Shown here: positions 46,754 to 57,736 of the stretch, one piece after another
How positions within the stretch are numbered: the stretch's first letter is position 1
Layout of the letters: every line of letters begins with the position of its first letter
Made by a program: the position numbers and the translations under genes
Notes under the pieces: generated by a model
Told to the model about the DNA's origin: nothing
Database searches by the model: none
The model's input: the letters and a program-made list of their open reading frames with translations, nothing else
From: Isoetes taiwanensis
Lineage: Eukaryota > Streptophyta > Lycopodiopsida > Isoetales > Isoetaceae
Direction: 5' to 3'
NCBI GenBank assembly: GCA_021234155.1
Contig: JAJEKV010000110.1
Span: 1,766,338 to 1,830,337 of the forward strand
DNA length: 64,000 nucleotides

Positions 46754-46820
46754 GATCACACCAAGCGAATAGTACATATGCAACAAAAATGGAACACACT
46801 AAATTCGCATCGTGTGATCC
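46754..46820. repeat. GATCACAC-type hairpin 1
   Basis: Arms GGATCACACCAAGCGAAT and ATTCGCATCGTGTGATCC, 16 of 18 paired, about 31-base loop. Confidence 0.8.
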
Positions 46821-46930
46821 ACTTTCTTATTTGTTGTCAAATTAAAACTAAACACAAGTCCTTCGTCAATAGTCTCCCATTTGCATATAAAATATCTATC
46901 ATTCCAAGTTATATTATGTTTTATGAACTA

Positions 46931-47440
46931 AAATGGCCTCCTATCAACCATTCCACGTCATATTTCCCCCTTTTTCCCGTCCGATTTGCTTGGAATATTC
47001 TCGGAATAAGGGAATCGCATATCTATGGCGCCATATGTATTTAATTCTCTTGTTGTCAGACAGATTGACGCAACACGTGGCGCTTCTAAAAAGCCACTTG
47101 CATTATAGCATACCGGCAACTCATGACGGTGTCTCTTGGTTTGTCAGATACCAATCATGCATCACCCGATTCTTGTCTTGCCCTATTTTCATTTAGAGTC
47201 CATTCCGCCTTCTACATTTCAAAATTTGAATGTGTAGGTTGAAGCTTTGTATTAGACTTTCGTTTCGGCGCTGCGACAAGCCTTAAAAAAGTTAAAGTAA
47301 CCGGGATCTTTACTTCATCCCAATACAGGCTTCCCGCCCCTACAATTCGGAATTTTGAATTTGCTTTAATATAAAAGCATGGATTGTAGGAGAATGGACT
47401 TTTTTCCATATGCACGTTGCAAATTTCAAAACGAGGTTAG
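46931..47440 (+). repeat. subterminal direct repeat, copy 2
   Basis: Copy of 44950-45460 about 1.96 kb further in; the pair flanks the acidic-protein gene. Confidence 0.75.
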
Positions 47441-47899
47441 TCTGGTTTGAGTCTCAAAGCGGCTTGTCTTTGGGGCATACAAATTGTACACATTCATTTT
47501 CGCCCGTGCGATCCCACATGGTATGGAAGCTCCAAATGATGTGTGGATAAGGATCCAACTGACTCAGGAATATGCTCCAGTCTTCAATCGCAAAAAAGAG
47601 GTCTAAAAATAAGAACTTAGACCTCGACATGTTTTATACTTGTGCTCAAAAAGTATCGACATCAGGCGGATGGCGGTTTATATCCATTGGATCCGTTGAG
47701 TGGCGAGGAAACCGTCATTTCGGGACGTTTCAAGTTTAGTCCGATTTTTTGTGGTGGCGGTAACTCGGCCTCTTGGGATATTGTGAGAGATTGAGAGAGG
47801 ATGAAGGCATTTGAATCGAATCTAGTTCCTTGAGATGAGCTGCTTCCGATTGTCACAAGAGAATTATAACTTAAACCAAAGCTGACTCTTTTTCTCTCG

Positions 47900-50131
47900 C
47901 TTCATTACTCCAATCGTGATGAAGGAAAGGAAATGACTTGGGGAGGGAAACTTCTTTGAGATCTGAAGTGGAGAAGTCCAAATTGGTGATAGGGCAGCTG
48001 CAAGAAAAGATCCAAGAGCTCGAAAGAGCAAACTTTGGGCTTCAATGTAGGTTAAAGAATTTGAAGAAAACACCCTTGGCTTGCGAGAAAGGAAGAAGCA
48101 TTATCGGCCAGATAGAGGAACTGAAGTTTGGATCAGGTGCATTCAGGCCCAGTGGGTCACGGCCACAAGGTCCGTTTACAACACTAGCAAAGGCCAGTTA
48201 AGATCTGGGGAAACTAGAAGCAATCTTGGTTACGTAGTGAAGAACCTAGCGACGAACAGGGAGATAGTGGACATGATTTGTCAGCCCTACAACTCTCCTC
48301 TCAAGAAGATGGTATTGGAAATGGTACTAGGGAGATCTACAAGAAGTTAGAAGCGGCGGATGTACTGGTGTTTGTGATGATGTAGGCATCGATAAGGCTT
48401 GGTTACCGTTCTCTATTCAAGCCATTCCACCAGCGTTGAAAAGAATGGGCACAAAAAAGTATTAAGCTCCCGTCCACAAATTGTCGAGAATACAAGGGTT
48501 ACTAGGACAAAGATGGTGTATGCCATATTAGGAGAGATGCACCACGTTGAATGTCTTTGGTCCCGCCATAGCCATAAAAAGATAAGAATGGCAAGGATTG
48601 TTGTGATATAGTTGGAATGAAGCGCTTAATAATCTTTGGGTTGACCTGGTTACTCTCTTACAATTCCTTGTCAAATATTATGACTTAACAGTTGCAGAAA
48701 CTAATGGTGAGATTGAAGTTCGCATAAAATTGGATGAAATGGAACTGACCAAGTTTGAGAAGTATGAGAGGGTATCCGTTGTCATCATGAATAGAGCAAT
48801 TGAGAATGCAATTGCACATGCTAAATCAAAGAGCAACAAGAATAACAAAAAAGATGTAGAGGTGACGGACGAGGAGAAGAAGCGTCATGGAAAAATGGTT
48901 CTCATGTCAATCTGAAGATGACACACGGTGGTTAGGTCTCTTTAAAGTTGAGAAAGAAAGAAACCCCGAGGTTTTGAAATGGGTGTTCAATCAAACTGAC
49001 ATCCGAGTTTAATATCTAGATTCGAGGGAGGGGAAAAATTGCAAGTAGATCACTATGGATCTTACAAAGTAATTTTTCACTTGGCGTCTGATTTAAAAAC
49101 TGAGAAAGCAATGTACAACATAAGTGGAGGAGGACAAGGAACATGCAAAAGTTATGCATCTTTGCAATCATGCAAGGAAGTCAAGTCTTTGGGAAGACTG
49201 TTTCAACCTTGTCCCTTAACCAAGCAAATGCTCCTAATAGAGGAGAAGAAGATCCCAAGTTCCATGGCATTTTCCCATTCCATTAGAGAGGGTTCATATA
49301 CGCACTTTTGCGGCTTTGTGAGAATCATCGACAAGATGATATTTTTGAGCTGCTGATTCGTGTGGAACATTTCAGACAAGAAGAGAAGAGAGGAAGGAAT
49401 TCGTAGAGTTGAACATGTTCTATCAGAAGCAGGTTTGCATGGTGGCAATGTAAGATTAGAGCTCGATGAGAAGCGAGGCGGGGAAGAACAAGTGTGCCTC
49501 GTAAGGTGTCAATTGGAGGGATGAAAGCTTCGGCGCTTCATAAAGAAATCATAGAGAGGCTCACGAGCATGGAAACTAGATGGGAGAAAAGGTCTATGAA
49601 TTTGGAAAATTGCTGGTTGATGCGGGCAGGACCGCCTGAGATGGCGTTCGTTCGGCATTGAGGAAAAAAAAAGCATGGGATGCATTGTCTGAATTGTTCC
49701 CATACATTCAGAGAATGGACCTCACAAGAGAAGATCTTGAGAAATGTTAGTGCAAGCGAATAACAAATTTATTAAAGCTTTCATAGGCATGGGGAGAGAG
49801 TGAAGTCACGCACTACTTGCACATCTTTTGGGCTCATGCACCTTGGTTTTTTAGGAAGTATGGAAGCCTAGCAGTGTGGAGTGCACAAGGCATGGAGAAG
49901 TCGCATAAACAAGCTAAAATAGCCTTTCATCGTAACACTCAAAGAGGGGGTGGAAATGTGGGAACCAACCCTCTAAGACAGATGACAGAGTGGTTTTATA
50001 GAAGGGCGATGGCTAAATACGACAAGAAGGTCGCTTTAAGGAGCAACCCAGAAGTCGTAAACACCATTGGCATAATGCTGAAGAGAAAACGGAAAGTTGC
50101 TTGGCAAAATTCTAGGGCCCCACTAGCATAG
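47900..50131 (+). pseudogene. decayed transposase-like gene
   Basis: Plus-strand frames separated by many shifts and stops. An N-terminal coiled coil (47938-48130) is followed by Lys-rich pieces at 48081-48350 and 48730-48915. The best part is 49790-50131: THYLHIFWAHAPWFFRKYG, then SAQGMEKSHKQAKIAFHRNT, QRGGG and a basic C-terminus KRKRKVAWQN. The H-x-F...GxEkxH...GGG arrangement recalls C-termini of large, poorly classified eukaryotic DNA transposases. No acidic triad can be assigned. Its position fits the element's own mobilising enzyme. Confidence 0.35.
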
Positions 50132-50190
50132 CAAATGTGGAGATCTAAGAGACAAAGAATCGGTAAAGTATACTTGTAATGTGTAGCATG

Positions 50191-50330
50191 TTCACACGAC
50201 CTTGAAGTACTTGCCTCCAACCTTGTTTGCACAAGCTGTAGCCGGCGTCGTGTGATCTTATTTGTATCATCACGGTGACGAGCGGTGGAGTTCGCTATTG
50301 CTTGCATTTATGTGGCCGGCGTCGTGTGAA
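50191..50330. repeat. GATCACAC-type hairpin 2 with a second right arm
   Basis: Left arm TTCACACGAC (50191-50200); right arms GCCGGCGTCGTGTGAT (50241-50256) and GCCGGCGTCGTGTGAA (50315-50330). It lies between the convergent transposase-like gene and the first coiled-coil gene. Confidence 0.7.
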
Positions 50331-50424
50331 GCTTTACAAGATAATAATAAAAAGGGTTACTTTTGATTAAAGTTGTGAAAGATGTTACATTGAAAAACAA
50401 AATACAACGACTCATTGTTGCTCC

Positions 50425-50860
50425 AAAGGCGAGCTCTTCTTCATTATCTTCATCATCATCATCAGCTCAGTCCTCGTCTTAGTCTTCATCTCTTCCCTCA
50501 AGCGAGCAATCACCCTATCCAAAGCGTTCCTCCAATCATCCACCATCTCTTTGTACATGTCGCTCCTGTCCCAATAGCACAGCGTGTTCTTACGCCTGAA
50601 TTAGCATCCTCGTTGCCGTCATAACCACCTCGGTCGCGGTTGTTGGGGCATGTCATCTGTCGACCTTCTATTCAACGCCTGATTTGCCTCTCACGGCTCT
50701 GAAGCATGAGAAGGTTGAATTCATTCTCTTCTTCTTTCCTGCTGAATTGTAACGGCGTTTTCCTTTAGAAGATCATCTTGCTCCTTCAACCTCTTCATTA
50801 GAACACCCAACACTATGTCGGAAGGGAGTTCTATCCTCTTCGTTTTCCATTATCAGCGGT
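50425..50860 (-). pseudogene. coiled-coil protein, family copy 1
   Basis: Minus frames give LPSDIVLGVLMKRLKEQDDL and ENAVTIQQERRRE, followed past stops by REANQALNRRSTDD and RNALDRVIARLREEMKTK. The opening matches copies 3 and 4 (DITLAVVMKRFKE). Frameshifted and broken by stops. Function unknown. Confidence 0.45.
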
Positions 50861-51346
50861 TGAGGATGTGGAGGCCATAGATGACAAATGGGAGGGACGT
50901 TAAGATTATAGAAGTGAGGAGCAAAGACTCTAACCGGCGGAAGGAGCACATGCAAGGACCTCAATTTATACATATTAGCGCTTGAACATATTAAACACAC
51001 TCGGTTGCATGCATGCGTGTCGTGGGGATTACATCGGTTGTCGCTAGAACACATTAATGGTGCTTGTCATTTGGAACACATTAATAACTATTCTAACTAC
51101 ACTGTATATCACACCACCTTGAAATCGCACCACGAGCTTTAAAACCCTATGAAGGGTTTAAACCCGTGTGATCCATCTTGTCATTCTCTCTACACGGATA
51201 TTGAAAATTAAAAATAGGAAACGTAATATTCGGTACATTTGTCAAAAACTTTTCCCATTGAAAAATAAAACCAATTACAAACATTAAAAAAAAAAAACGG
51301 GCCCCTCTAGGAGGAGCCCGATGCCTATGATCGCCGGGCAAGCTCT

Positions 51347-51742
51347 TCACCGGAGGCGGTGATAATTTTTTCTGCTCCTCCAACATGATTGCACGCCCCG
51401 CCCAACCACGTTCTCATATTCCGCAACCTTATCTTCCCGCTCATCGAGTTGGGCTCGGGCAGCCTCTCCCGCTTCGATTGCGGCCCTAAGCCTCTCTTGG
51501 AGGTTATATCTCGGGCGGCGCAATTCGCGGTCTAAAGGCGACCCGTGATTGTCGCGCACTAAAATCACCTCCCTGTAGAAGGCGGCCTTTTCCTCTGCCG
51601 CAACCAGCTTGGCGACGTCTTCATCATTCTTTTCTTTTAGAAGGCGGATCCGTTCCTCCGCTTCAGCGCGAATGTTCTGAATTTCCTTGACCAAAACTTG
51701 AGACAAGATCTCGGCAGGGATGGAACTGGAGCTGGAGGCCAT
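51347..51742 (-). CDS. coiled-coil protein, family copy 2
   Basis: Intact 131-codon frame starting MASSSSSIPAEILSQVLVKE. Residues ~20-110 are a heptad-rich Glu/Arg/Ala coiled coil (AEAEERIRLLKEKNDEDVAK, LQERLRAAIEAGEAARAQL). A TATA-like TATATAAAAC (minus, about 51829) lies upstream. The start and architecture match copies 3 and 4, but the sequence is diverged. It probably oligomerises; no DNA-binding motif is visible. Confidence 0.5.
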   Translation of the reverse strand: MASSSSSIPAEILSQVLVKEIQNIRAEAEERIRLLKEKNDEDVAKLVAAEEKAAFYREVILVRDNHGSPLDRELRRPRYNLQERLRAAIEAGEAARAQLDEREDKVAEYENVVGRGVQSCWRSRKNYHRLR

Positions 51743-52208
51743 TGAAAGTGATGGGAGAACAGGAGTGATGGCTGAGGGCGGATGTGGTAGAACAGAAGAT
51801 GGCGGATAGGAGAAGACAAAGGCCTCCGACGTTTTATATAGAAACTAGAGATACGTTGGAATCTACGGTTGCGAGTACCGATAAAGTTGTGTAATAATCC
51901 TACGAGGCGAAATTATAGCATGCAATTAGGCAACGGTAGCCTATGTTCGCATCATGGGATCCGTCATATCCTAGCCGTACTGTATGCAGGCCGTATAAAA
52001 AACGATGTTATTGTGGCGGGCGCATGCCACGTCCTTGGCATGGCGTTGTCATCCACAAGCCCGTGTATGTGAATAGACGTTGTCATCCACATGCAAATTC
52101 GCATTTACCTGCAAGTTATATCACATAATCTAGCTAGATATTTGTGTTACATACACTTTTCCATTAATAAATTATGAATTTATACATACAACGAGGTGTA
52201 CGTTGTGG

Positions 52209-52277
52209 AGATCATACGACGCGAAATCCATTGATTGCTACCTAATTGCAAGAATGGCATTTCGCGTCGTGTGATCT
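52209..52277. repeat. GATCACAC-type hairpin 3
   Basis: Arms 52209-52227 and 52259-52277, AGATCATACGACGCGAAAT and ATTTCGCGTCGTGTGATCT, one mismatch in 19. It sits 3' of coiled-coil gene copy 3. Confidence 0.9.
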
Positions 52278-52361
52278 TTTAATAAAACAAAACAAGAGAA
52301 CAGATAGAAGCAAGAAATAGAGCAAATTTTTCTTTGAAACAAAAAAATATATATACAATGG

Positions 52362-52720
52362 CTACGGATCTTCATGATCCTGTAGCTGAAGCCGTAAAGC
52401 TGCGTTCTCATCCTCCGCAGCTCGAAGCTTCTTCTCCATATCTTCTAGCGCCTGCGAAATGTTGTGTGCAGTTAAAACTGCCTCGACCCTACGGCTATTG
52501 GCCTCTCGGTACCTGGTTAATGTTGCTGCGAGCTCAAGGTCTCGCTCATGCAGCAGCCCCCTAGTGAATTCTAACCTGTCCACCGCCTCCATCTTCTCGG
52601 CGACGAGACGGCTGTTTTCGTCGTGAACCTCCTTGAATCTCTTCATCACCACAGCAAGGGTGATGTCCGCGAGGCGCTCCCGGGGGCCGTAAACTATTTG
52701 GAGGAGGATGAAGATGCCAT
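52362..52720 (-). pseudogene. coiled-coil protein, family copy 3
   Basis: ATG at 52720 (MASSSSSK) then a frameshift into a frame open to 52362: DITLAVVMKRFKEVHDENSR, MEAVDRLEFTRGLLHERDLE, NISQALEDMEKKLRAAEDEN. A heptad coiled coil over about 90 residues. TATAAATA is upstream at about 52825. Together with copy 4 it forms a ~870-bp tandem duplication that includes hairpins 3 and 5. Confidence 0.55.
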
Positions 52721-52856
52721 CGGAGGAGAAGGCGGAAGGCGGAAGGCGGAAGGGGGAGAAGATGAGCAGAAGAAGGCGGAAGGCGGAAGAGGATCGGAGG
52801 TCGAAGGCAAGATAGAAAGTCTTCTATTTATAACAGGGATTTCGTAGTAGCTTGAG

Positions 52857-52918
52857 TCACACGACGCGAAGGATGCCGTGGGTCAGGAAAATCGACCGTT
52901 ACTTCTCGCGTCGTGTGA
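52857..52918. repeat. GATCACAC-type hairpin 4
   Basis: Left arm TCACACGACGCGAA, right arm TTCTCGCGTCGTGTGA, just upstream of the TATA box of coiled-coil copy 3. Confidence 0.85.
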
Positions 52919-53078
52919 GGAAAAAGGACCGTTACTTCTTCTAACGTCTTTTCTTCCAGAGAAAGCTCGTGTGATAATTTTTATTGATAATTTCGGTGAT
53001 ACAATCTATACATAAGTAATTTTACTGATACATAACTAAAGATAGAACTTCTCATTGAAGCAAAATAGAAGCGGCATG

Positions 53079-53146
53079 GAGATCACCGCCTGAAATCCAT
53101 TGATTGCTACCTAATTGCAAGCAAGGCATTTCGCGTCGTGTGATAT
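53079..53146. repeat. GATCACAC-type hairpin 5 (half decayed)
   Basis: Right arm ATTTCGCGTCGTGTGAT is intact; the left arm is reduced to GATCACCGCCTGAAAT. It is a duplicate of hairpin 3, sharing CCATTGATTGCTACCTAATT. Confidence 0.75.
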
Positions 53147-53259
53147 TTTAATAAAACAGAACATACATTGGAACAACAGGATAGATAGAAGCAAAAAATA
53201 GAGAAAACTTTTCTTTGAAGCAAAAAATAGATAGATACAACGGCTAGGGATCTTCATGA

Positions 53260-53646
53260 TCCTCTAGCTGATTTTCATGTCCTGCAGCTGAAGCCGTAAG
53301 GCTGCGTTCTCATCCTCCGCAGCTCAGAGCTTCTTCTCCATATCTTCTAAGGCCTGCGAAATCATGTGAGCGGTTTCAACTTCTACCTCGCCCTGCGCTC
53401 GTAAGCCTCTTGGTACATGGCGAATGTTTCCACGAGCTCAACGTCTCGCTTCGTCTGGCCAGACTCCCTCGTGAAGGCTAATCATCGACCGCCTCATTGT
53501 TCACGGCGGCCGAGGCGGTTGTTTTCATCATGGATCTCCTTGAATCTCTTCATCACCACTGCAAGGGTGATGTCCACGGGCAGCTCTGGGGGCTGGGGAG
53601 TGCTATCTTGGCGTGGTCGCTTGCTAGAGGAAGATGATGATGCCAT
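53260..53646 (-). pseudogene. coiled-coil protein, family copy 4
   Basis: ATG at 53646: MASSSSSSKRPRQDSTPQPP, PELPVDITLAVVMKRFKEIH, then a frameshift. Later the copy-3 C-terminus reappears (ISQALEDMEKKL, AAEDENAALRLQLQD) with a nonsense codon. KRPRQ could be a nuclear localisation signal. TATA-like TATAAATA at about 53735. Confidence 0.5.
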
Positions 53647-53815
53647 CGGAGCAGAAGGTGGAAGGCGGAAGCCGGAAGTAGAAGATGAGCAGAAGGCGGA
53701 AGGCGATCGGAGGTCAGCGTGGACATCGGTCTTCTATTTATAACATGAGTCACACGAGCGGAATAAATAAATTAATTGTCTTTTTCCAATAATATTTCAT
53801 TTCTTCGAGATAGAT

Positions 53816-53880
53816 ATCACACGACGCGAAAACCTAGATATGACAGAAAATCAGACTGATGTATTTCGCGTGATGTGAAT
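53816..53880. repeat. GATCACAC-type hairpin 6
   Basis: Left arm ATCACACGACGCGAAA, right arm TTTCGCGTGATGTGAAT, between coiled-coil copy 4 and the H2A-like gene. Confidence 0.85.
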
Positions 53881-53984
53881 AAATACAAATAAAATAATTT
53901 TTATTAGGAATTTCGGAAGGACAATCTGTACATAAATAATTTTACCGATACAAGTTGGAAAACATATAACTTCCAATTTCTCAA

Positions 53985-55275
53985 GCTTCGTCGTCAATTT
54001 CATGCTCTTTCAATCCCCTGCCGCACTGATCCAACAAGGCAATGACTTCCATGTTATCGACCCCAGCTTCCAACCTTGGGTGAGTCAAGCCCGTGACTAA
54101 AAATTTAACATATTGCTCGCCATGAGACCGGCTTGGTCGTCAAAATATTGTAACACAACATCCATAGAATTGCTATCACCCTTTCGGTGTTTGATGCCAA
54201 TTGGGAATGGTTCCCAACATGCATAATGCGGAGGTAATAGACAAACTCGCACCCTTTGGACTGAAAGTTCTGCTGAAGGCGATTATCTCCCCATTAACGA
54301 ATCTTGAGATATATCTTAACAATGTAGAGTCCTTCAATCTTTCTGTCCCCAGCGTGCATGTCGGCAAGAAAAATCATCTACTTCCCACAAATAAGAACCC
54401 TCAAGATTATCTTCTTCACATTTATCCTCATCTACCGGGCTTATCTTTGCCTTGATTGGTGAAGGGCCCTGCCAAACACAGTAGATCCTGTTGGCGTTTG
54501 ACTTTGCGGAGACGCTGGAATTCTTCTTCCGTTGGTAGATTCGCCTCATCTTGAGCAAATCGAGACTCCGACCTCTCATATGCTTCTTTAAGCTTTATAG
54601 CATTGCGGTATAATTAGATACTTCAAACATCTCTTTGTCCAAATCCTCTTCAAAATCTAGGCCTAAGTTTACCCATTCGGCCCAAGATACTTGATAGCTT
54701 CGTCTTCCCTAGCACACATTAAGTAACATAGGCGGGTTCCTCGATTATATCACTTAGCAATAAGTATTCTTTGCCTTCCACTAAAATTGGCGTTATGTCA
54801 GACAACTTCTTTTCATCCTCATCCCCATCCTCATCACCTTCAGAATCATCTCCCTCCTCTGGTTCACCCAAGGCCAGTGCGTCGAAGCTAAAACTCCTAC
54901 ATTCTTGCTCTTCTTCTTGTAGATCTATCTCCATTTCTACGTCATAGTCAGCATCATCACACATAAGCGGCCCCCCTTGGCTTAAAGATTTCATTGTTTC
55001 GGTGTATCTTGGTTTGGCGGCGAGAATGCAATAACTAGCAAATGCAAGCGGCAAAGAGAAATAAGATACCTTCTTAAGCACAAGAGGAGGAGCCCGTTGC
55101 GCAGCATTCTTGAAAAACATCTTCCCTGTTTGCAAATGGGAAGCCGCCTCCTCTAGAGCTGGTTTTGGAATCCACGAGCCAGGGACATCTGCAAAGGGCG
55201 TCGGCGAGACCAAAGCGGTGCAGGTGAAAGCTAAAGCAACCTCGCGATAGCATCAAGCTCGCTCTTGTTTGCCAT
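53985..55275 (-). pseudogene. H2A-like histone-fold protein of the TIR element
   Basis: ATG near 55275 (MANKSELDAIARL), then several shifts and stops. 54719-55213 holds an acidic run (EPEEGDDSEGDEDGDEDEKK) and EGKEYLLLSDI, which echoes DQDYLLLSDI of the H2A-like gene at 29.6 kb. After another acidic block, LLRYISRFVNGEIIAFSRTF aligns with LKCHITRFF...QVLFFAKAI there, and MDVVLQYFDDQAGLM with RDLAIAVFDHEIGSWM. The two genes are therefore homologous and both follow H2A. The fold is inferred; the docking tail is not recognisable. Dead copy. Confidence 0.45.
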
Positions 55276-55510
55276 GATGTCCAACTCCTTGCAATAGAAC
55301 GGATAAATCAAGTCGGCGCAACTTCCCTCGTTGTCATGAGGGGCGGATGCATACCATTCAGAACTTCACATAACAATCCATGGCGAAGCAAACGGCGAAA
55401 ACAAGAAGATGTTTAGGAGGCGGTAAAGGTGTCACTTTTGAACTCAAGTAGCCGGTTTGTCGATTATGAAAGGGGACACACGGCCGTTGTGGGGAGATTT
55501 GTCCGTTACA

Positions 55511-55540
55511 TTTTAGGGTTAGGGTTAGGGTTAGGGTTGG
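55511..55540 (-). promoter_or_regulatory. telomere-like telo-box cluster
   Basis: Four tandem TTAGGG units (AACCCTAA on the gene strand), about 240 bases upstream of the H2A-like ATG. It is too short for a telomere remnant and overlaps the plant telo-box. Confidence 0.5.
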
Positions 55541-55604
55541 ATCACCACGCCGAAGACTACTATGTGCAACAAAAAGCACAATGCTTGTCGGCGTCGTGTG
55601 ATCC
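55539..55604. repeat. GATCACAC-type hairpin 7
   Basis: Arms GGATCACCACGCCGA and TCGGCGTCGTGTGATCC, between the H2A-like and H3-like genes. Confidence 0.85.
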
Positions 55605-55707
55605 TCCGTATAACATTAAAAAAAAAAAACAAACAAAGCGAAGCTAGGCTTCTAAGAAAGAAATGGACTAAGAGATTAAGCTTATAAAGCCATTGCATTA
55701 AGAAATA

Positions 55708-56618
55708 TTATACATATGAAAAAAACACAAAGGCACTTCCACGGCCTTTTTCGGGGGTCTTTCTTCTTGTTGTATTCAGCCATAAAATTTTGACCATAGT
55801 ATTTTCGGGATCCCTTATGCGTAAGGCGCAAAGGCGCATGTCCTTGCGCATAATGATCCACCCGCTTGGCATGTATTGCCGCAAAGCTGCGAGTCCTCGA
55901 ACAGACCGACACCAACCGCTTCGAAGCCATTTGAAGAGCATTTAAGGCAGTTGCTTGAATTCTGTAACTGGTATGATGTATCGCACCACACTCTTGCAGA
56001 ATCTCTCTCACGAGCCTGGCAAATGGGAGACGCGGAATGACCATCTCAGTGCTCTTCTGATACTTCTTAATCTCGCGAAGCGCTTTAATACCTGAGGCTT
56101 CATCTTCGCTTAGGCCTCTACCCTCACCCACCCCAAACATTTGGGCACTGTTGCTCGGCCGACTCTTCCGGCCGCCTCCTCACCCAAAGAATCTGCGAGG
56201 CCGTTTCCTCGGCCGACTCTTCCGGCCAGATCTCCTCACATTCCTGGTCGCCTTCCCCTTTCTGGCGTTGGGCCTCCTCCTCTGATTTGAAGGTCCTGGC
56301 ACCTCCACAGGAGGAACAGGAGGAGCAGGAAGAGCAAGAAGAGGCGGCTGCCCAATAATTAATCCGGCATCATATTCTCGCCGCGGTCTCTCACATTTTC
56401 ATCCCTCGTCTCCGAACCGGAGTGCACCTCCCTACTTATTCGGGCTGCTTCTCCCATGATCGTCATCGCGGATTTCTTTTAGGGTCTTCGTTAGGCATGG
56501 TGGGAGGAGGAGAATCTCTATCGGAGACTTCGTGAGTCGATGATGAAGAAGGCGGACTAATGTAATCACCGCCTTACACCACTGGATGGATCCTTGCAGT
56601 TTGCTTAGTTCTTGCCAT
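55708..56618 (-). pseudogene. diverged histone H3-like protein with canonical tail start
   Basis: ATG at 56618 gives MARTKQTAR, the exact first residues of histone H3, including K4. After that the tail departs (IHPVV, stop). Later frames give a Pro/Ser-rich spacer and a basic block (GKATRNVRRSGRKSRPRKRP), then the H3 core: ALREIKKYQKSTEMVIPRLP, FARLVREILQE, QATALNALQMASKRL, FAAIHAKR and, one frame over, IIMRKDMRLCALRIRD. The core is clearly H3 but much more diverged than the copy at 28.4 kb, and loop 1 is altered. Frameshifts kill this copy. A TATA box (GTATAAAAGC, minus, about 56641) and telo-boxes lie upstream. Confidence 0.8.
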
Positions 56619-56639
56619 GGCTTCTCGGCGGATGACGCT

Positions 56640-56650
56640 TTTATACTACT
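56640..56650 (-). promoter_or_regulatory. TATA box of the H3-like gene
   Basis: GTATAAAAGCG on the minus strand, about 25-30 bases before the MARTKQTAR start codon. Confidence 0.5.
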
Positions 56651-56748
56651 TAACACCGACAAAAATAGACAAACTGGCGGGGAGATAAATAGTAAAAACA
56701 GAAGTTAAAGTAAAATATGATGGTAACGTTTTTAAATAATAGTACGGA

Positions 56749-56787
56749 ACCCTAAAAATATCGGACAAAATACGGAACCCTAAAAAC
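56749..56787 (-). promoter_or_regulatory. two telo-box-like motifs upstream of the H3-like gene
   Basis: GGAACCCTAAAAA occurs twice on the plus strand, 130-170 bases before the ATG of the minus-strand gene. Confidence 0.4.
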
Positions 56788-56825
56788 ATCGACAAAAACA
56801 CAAATAAAAACCGAGATTCAAAGCG

Positions 56826-57680
56826 CTAGCCGATAGACAATTTCTTGTTGATCGCGAACTCACTAAACTTTACATTTCCCTCTTGCACGTAACCAACCCT
56901 AATGCCATCAATAAAATAATGGAAGTCGCCGACAATTTCCTCTGTCTCCATTAGCACTCTTAGCTCGATAATGGCCATTCGCTTTTCCATGGTGGCCGTA
57001 TAAATGACTTCCTCCCCTCTCCATACTCGAATATCCACGCGACGGAGTGTCTATTATGGTCCTCAAACGGCTCCCAAAAAGTTGTGCGACCTCTCTTTTT
57101 TGTTTCCTTCGTTCTAGTTGACAATTAACGATAAATATTGTTTTGGAAGAAAGTATCTCGAACTTAAAGGAGGACTTAACTACGCGGACCTCTGTTAGTT
57201 GACCGGATGATTCGTGGAATCGAACATCCCGTGTCGGAACCAAAAATAAGCCATCCACAAAATCGGCGGGGGAGAAAGCACGCATATATGTCTTGGAGCT
57301 TTTGAACTTCCTGCGCCATCTGGAATATGTTAGCAAATACCTCAAAGCGGTGTGAAGATTTTGAAACTCATCCTCACGCCTCCGTTTTCGAGACATTCCG
57401 CTTGCACCTCGTCAGCCATGCATTTCTTCATTGCAATTACATTGTTCTCATTAGTGCGTGGCTTACAAAGTTCACTTAAAGGGGGCAATTCAACCGCCTC
57501 AAGCTCGGTTTCCGACCTTTACGTTATAATCATGTCCAGTAAAACCAGATGCCTATACCCGCAAGGTCACGGCATCCATACCTTGAAAAGGACAATTCCG
57601 ATGTCTATGTGATACACGACAAGTACACTACTAATACTTTCGGCCGGAATGACATCCACGACGTCTGATAAACATAAACC
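56826..57680 (-). pseudogene. unknown basic protein gene
   Basis: Two overlapping minus frames joined by a shift near 57045. The first starts MSRKRRREDEFQNLHTALRY and continues FSPADFVDGLFLVPTRDVRF; the second has WRGEEVIYTATMEKRMAIIE and VGDFHYFIDGIRVGYVQEGN. Coding may extend upstream through ELPPLSELCKPRTNEN to an acceptor TTATTGTGCAG near 57680. The pattern of beta strands suggests a compact domain, but I recognise no family. A possible upstream exon is at 57830-57983. Confidence 0.35.
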
Positions 57681-57736
57681 TGCACAATAAATTTGTTTGT
57701 AAACACGTGTCAACGAAAGAAATGAAAAGATAAGAA

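Noticed and set aside
55511-55540. Telomere or telomere-healing site
   Set aside because: Only four TTAGGG units with normal sequence on both sides; better seen as a promoter telo-box cluster.
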